A stretch of 64,000 nt of DNA. Source: Megalonaias nervosa (taxonomy: Eukaryota; Mollusca; Bivalvia; Unionida; Unionidae). Location of the stretch: positions 17,841-81,840 of the forward strand of contig JAECUM010093595.1 in NCBI GenBank assembly GCA_016617855.1. Direction: 5' to 3'. Shown piece by piece: positions 62,227-64,000 of the stretch (the stretch's first letter is position 1; every line of letters starts with the position of its first letter). The notes under the pieces were generated by a model. The model was not told the origin of the DNA. It saw nothing but the letters and a program-made list of their open reading frames with translations, and made no database searches. The position numbers and the translations under genes are program-made.

Positions 62227-64000
62227 GTAAGGAAGTATATTTCTGTCTCAACATTATTTTGAGAGACACTGGACAACAATAGCATGTAAAAACAACCATG
62301 TCATGAAATGTGACAAATGACATCTCATAGTAATATATCAGCATTGTAAAGTCTTGTTAATTAGAGCAGGAATTTGGGTAAATTTGATAAGCTAATTAAA
62401 ATGGTCAATTACAGTGACTCTAAATGCAGATGGAAAAGTATAACTTTATGGCAACTGTATGTCTTGTTTATCCTGCAACAAAGCTGTGGTGGGCAGATGG
62501 GTAGGTTGATGGAGCAGACAGAAAGAAAGAAACAGACATATAAATGGAAAGATATTCACAGGTAAGGAAATCAGAGAGGACAAAATGAGACAGCATTGAG
62601 ACAGACAGAAAAAGGACAAATGGACATATCAATCATACACATTGATAAATTGTATTTTTAGTTGTAGTACACAACAACAGTTTAAACTCGGAGAGCTATT
62701 TCTGATGACCTTTTAGCAATAAGTGAAAACAAAATTAGTTTTGCAGACTATACTGGGAATCAAGGTTTCATTTACAAATTTTTATATTTGGGTTACACAC
62801 ATACTGGGAATCATGGACAAACTTTCATATACAAATTGTTATATTTGGTTGACACACACTAAGAATCATGGACAAAGTTTCATGTACAAATTGTTCTGTT
62901 TGGTTGACACACATTATGACTTTAAAATTACATACGTTACACAGGACTGACTTAAAAATATTCATTGGGGATACTGCACAATCCTGACTATACAGTGCCA
63001 AGCTGGCTGGTATAACTGGTATAGATAAAAACAGGGCTAAATCTGATGAAGACTTTGTGCTCTTGAGACAAAAGATAAAAGGTAAAGATGTTGCAAAAAA
63101 CTACCAGACTGCCATACTGCAAAAAGCCAGAAATATATACAGTGGTCCCCCTCTTATACTGCCACCCCTTCTGCACCGGCAAAGTGGCCTTATAAAACAG
63201 GTGGCCTTTCCAGAGGGGGACTAAATTTTTTGTGAGAAGTATATGTAATGTACGTTGTAAGAAAGCTACATTCTTCAAAGCATTTAATATCTTCATTTAA
63301 TATCTTCGTTTAAAAGTAACATAATTATTAAAAGGTTCTTCTTATTATAATAATAATACACTTATTTCAACTGAATATGCATTAATAGTTCTTATTCTTG
63401 GCATAAGCATGATATGCGAGCGGGTGTTGTTGCCATGTACATTGCAAAACCATTCAAAAACGTCATTTAAATCTTGGTACATACATAATTCTCTTTCCAT
63501 TTGCTCCATTTACCCACTGCTGCTGAATAACCTCCATATCGGTTACAATGTTGTTTATTCGAGTCTTTTCGATCTAAAATTGTTTGGCAAGTCCCGCCTC
63601 CCCACCTCAACTGATGTCGTCAACTAGAATAATCAACTTTTTTCTAAAATAATCGTCTCTGTTTACATGATGACATGTTAATGTTTGGTAATGATTTATT
63701 CAGATGTTGCTAACTGTATGCGATTTAATTATGCAGACAAAACTTTTGTAGAGTGGACGAAGTACCTTGTAAAGGAAGCGATAAATGTGTTGTCAGGTGA
63801 TTTTTCAGTCTTTGTCTGGTACCCTGTTTTGTTCAAGGTTAATTTTTCTGTGTGAGCAGCAGGAAGGGTGAACAGACCAATCTTATAATTAAGCCAAATT
63901 TTAGTGATAATTGAGGCAAGTGGTCTGTTCGACTGCCATACCGCGAAATCATTTGTCTTAATCATCAGGCAAACATATTCATTACCAAATGTCTGTCCAC
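62227..64000 (+). other. SCYL2 intron 15 (continues beyond window)
   Basis: It contains a ~60-bp loose repeat at 62755-62920 (tactgggaatcatggacaaa) and a TIR-like stretch at 63140-63225. I looked for the next family segment (a Lys/Gln-rich helix) and did not find it. Confidence 0.65.
63140..63225 (+). mobile_element. Possible Tigger-like terminal fragment
   Basis: It begins acagtggtccccctcttata and carries agagggggactaaa about 75 bp on in inverted orientation, a local fold-back. It resembles the terminal fragment at 21190. The remote partner end is not found in the window. Confidence 0.35.

Overview
This is an intron-rich, AT-rich animal nuclear window. It is most likely lophotrochozoan and probably from a mollusc such as a bivalve. 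The reasons are the long introns packed with minisatellites, tRNA-derived SINEs with CA or AAC tails, DIRS-type tyrosine-recombinase retroelements, and a protein that matches metazoan SCYL2 along its whole visible length. The taxon is an inference; no marker in the window fixes it. I see no bacterial operons, CRISPR arrays or free-standing RNA genes.

One host gene spans nearly the whole window on the plus strand: SCYL2 (SCY1-like pseudokinase 2, also called CVAK104), a clathrin-coated-vesicle protein. Fifteen exons, from 6348 to 62226, can be joined in phase with AG/GT splice sites. They give about 689 codons: an N-terminal pseudokinase domain, then a HEAT-type helical region, then the start of the low-complexity tail. 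The 5' non-coding exon(s) and promoter are not identified, because the ATG exon begins at a splice acceptor. The C-terminal part (roughly the last quarter of the family's usual length) lies beyond base 64000. Exon 3 has a one-base deficit relative to the family frame. It is either a sequence error, a loss-of-function allele, or a change rescued by a cryptic acceptor.

Everything else is intron. Intron 0 (1-6347) carries a 1.3-kb minisatellite. Intron 2 holds a 272-bp triplication, a 27-bp minisatellite, a decayed tyrosine-recombinase retroelement and a SINE with perfect target duplications. Intron 4 (10 kb) holds two fold-back MITEs and a 45-bp array. Intron 5 has a TTAA-flanked piggyBac-like MITE. 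Intron 6 has a head-to-head SINE pair and a decayed DIRS-like retrotransposon (31.7-36.8 kb). Intron 7 has a 39-bp array. Intron 9 begins with a 23-bp array grown out of the exon 9/intron junction, and also holds a decayed zinc-finger ORF. Intron 10 has a Tigger-like element inserted at a TA inside an older tandem repeat, with a second SINE family nested inside it. Introns 11-14 carry further satellites, a tRNA-SINE, a second TTAA-flanked MITE and a short TIR element.

The window does not show a new multi-gene system. Its most distinctive signals are places where repeats have grown from or beside splice sites of this one gene: exon 9, exon 12, and acceptor-like triplets in intron 6.
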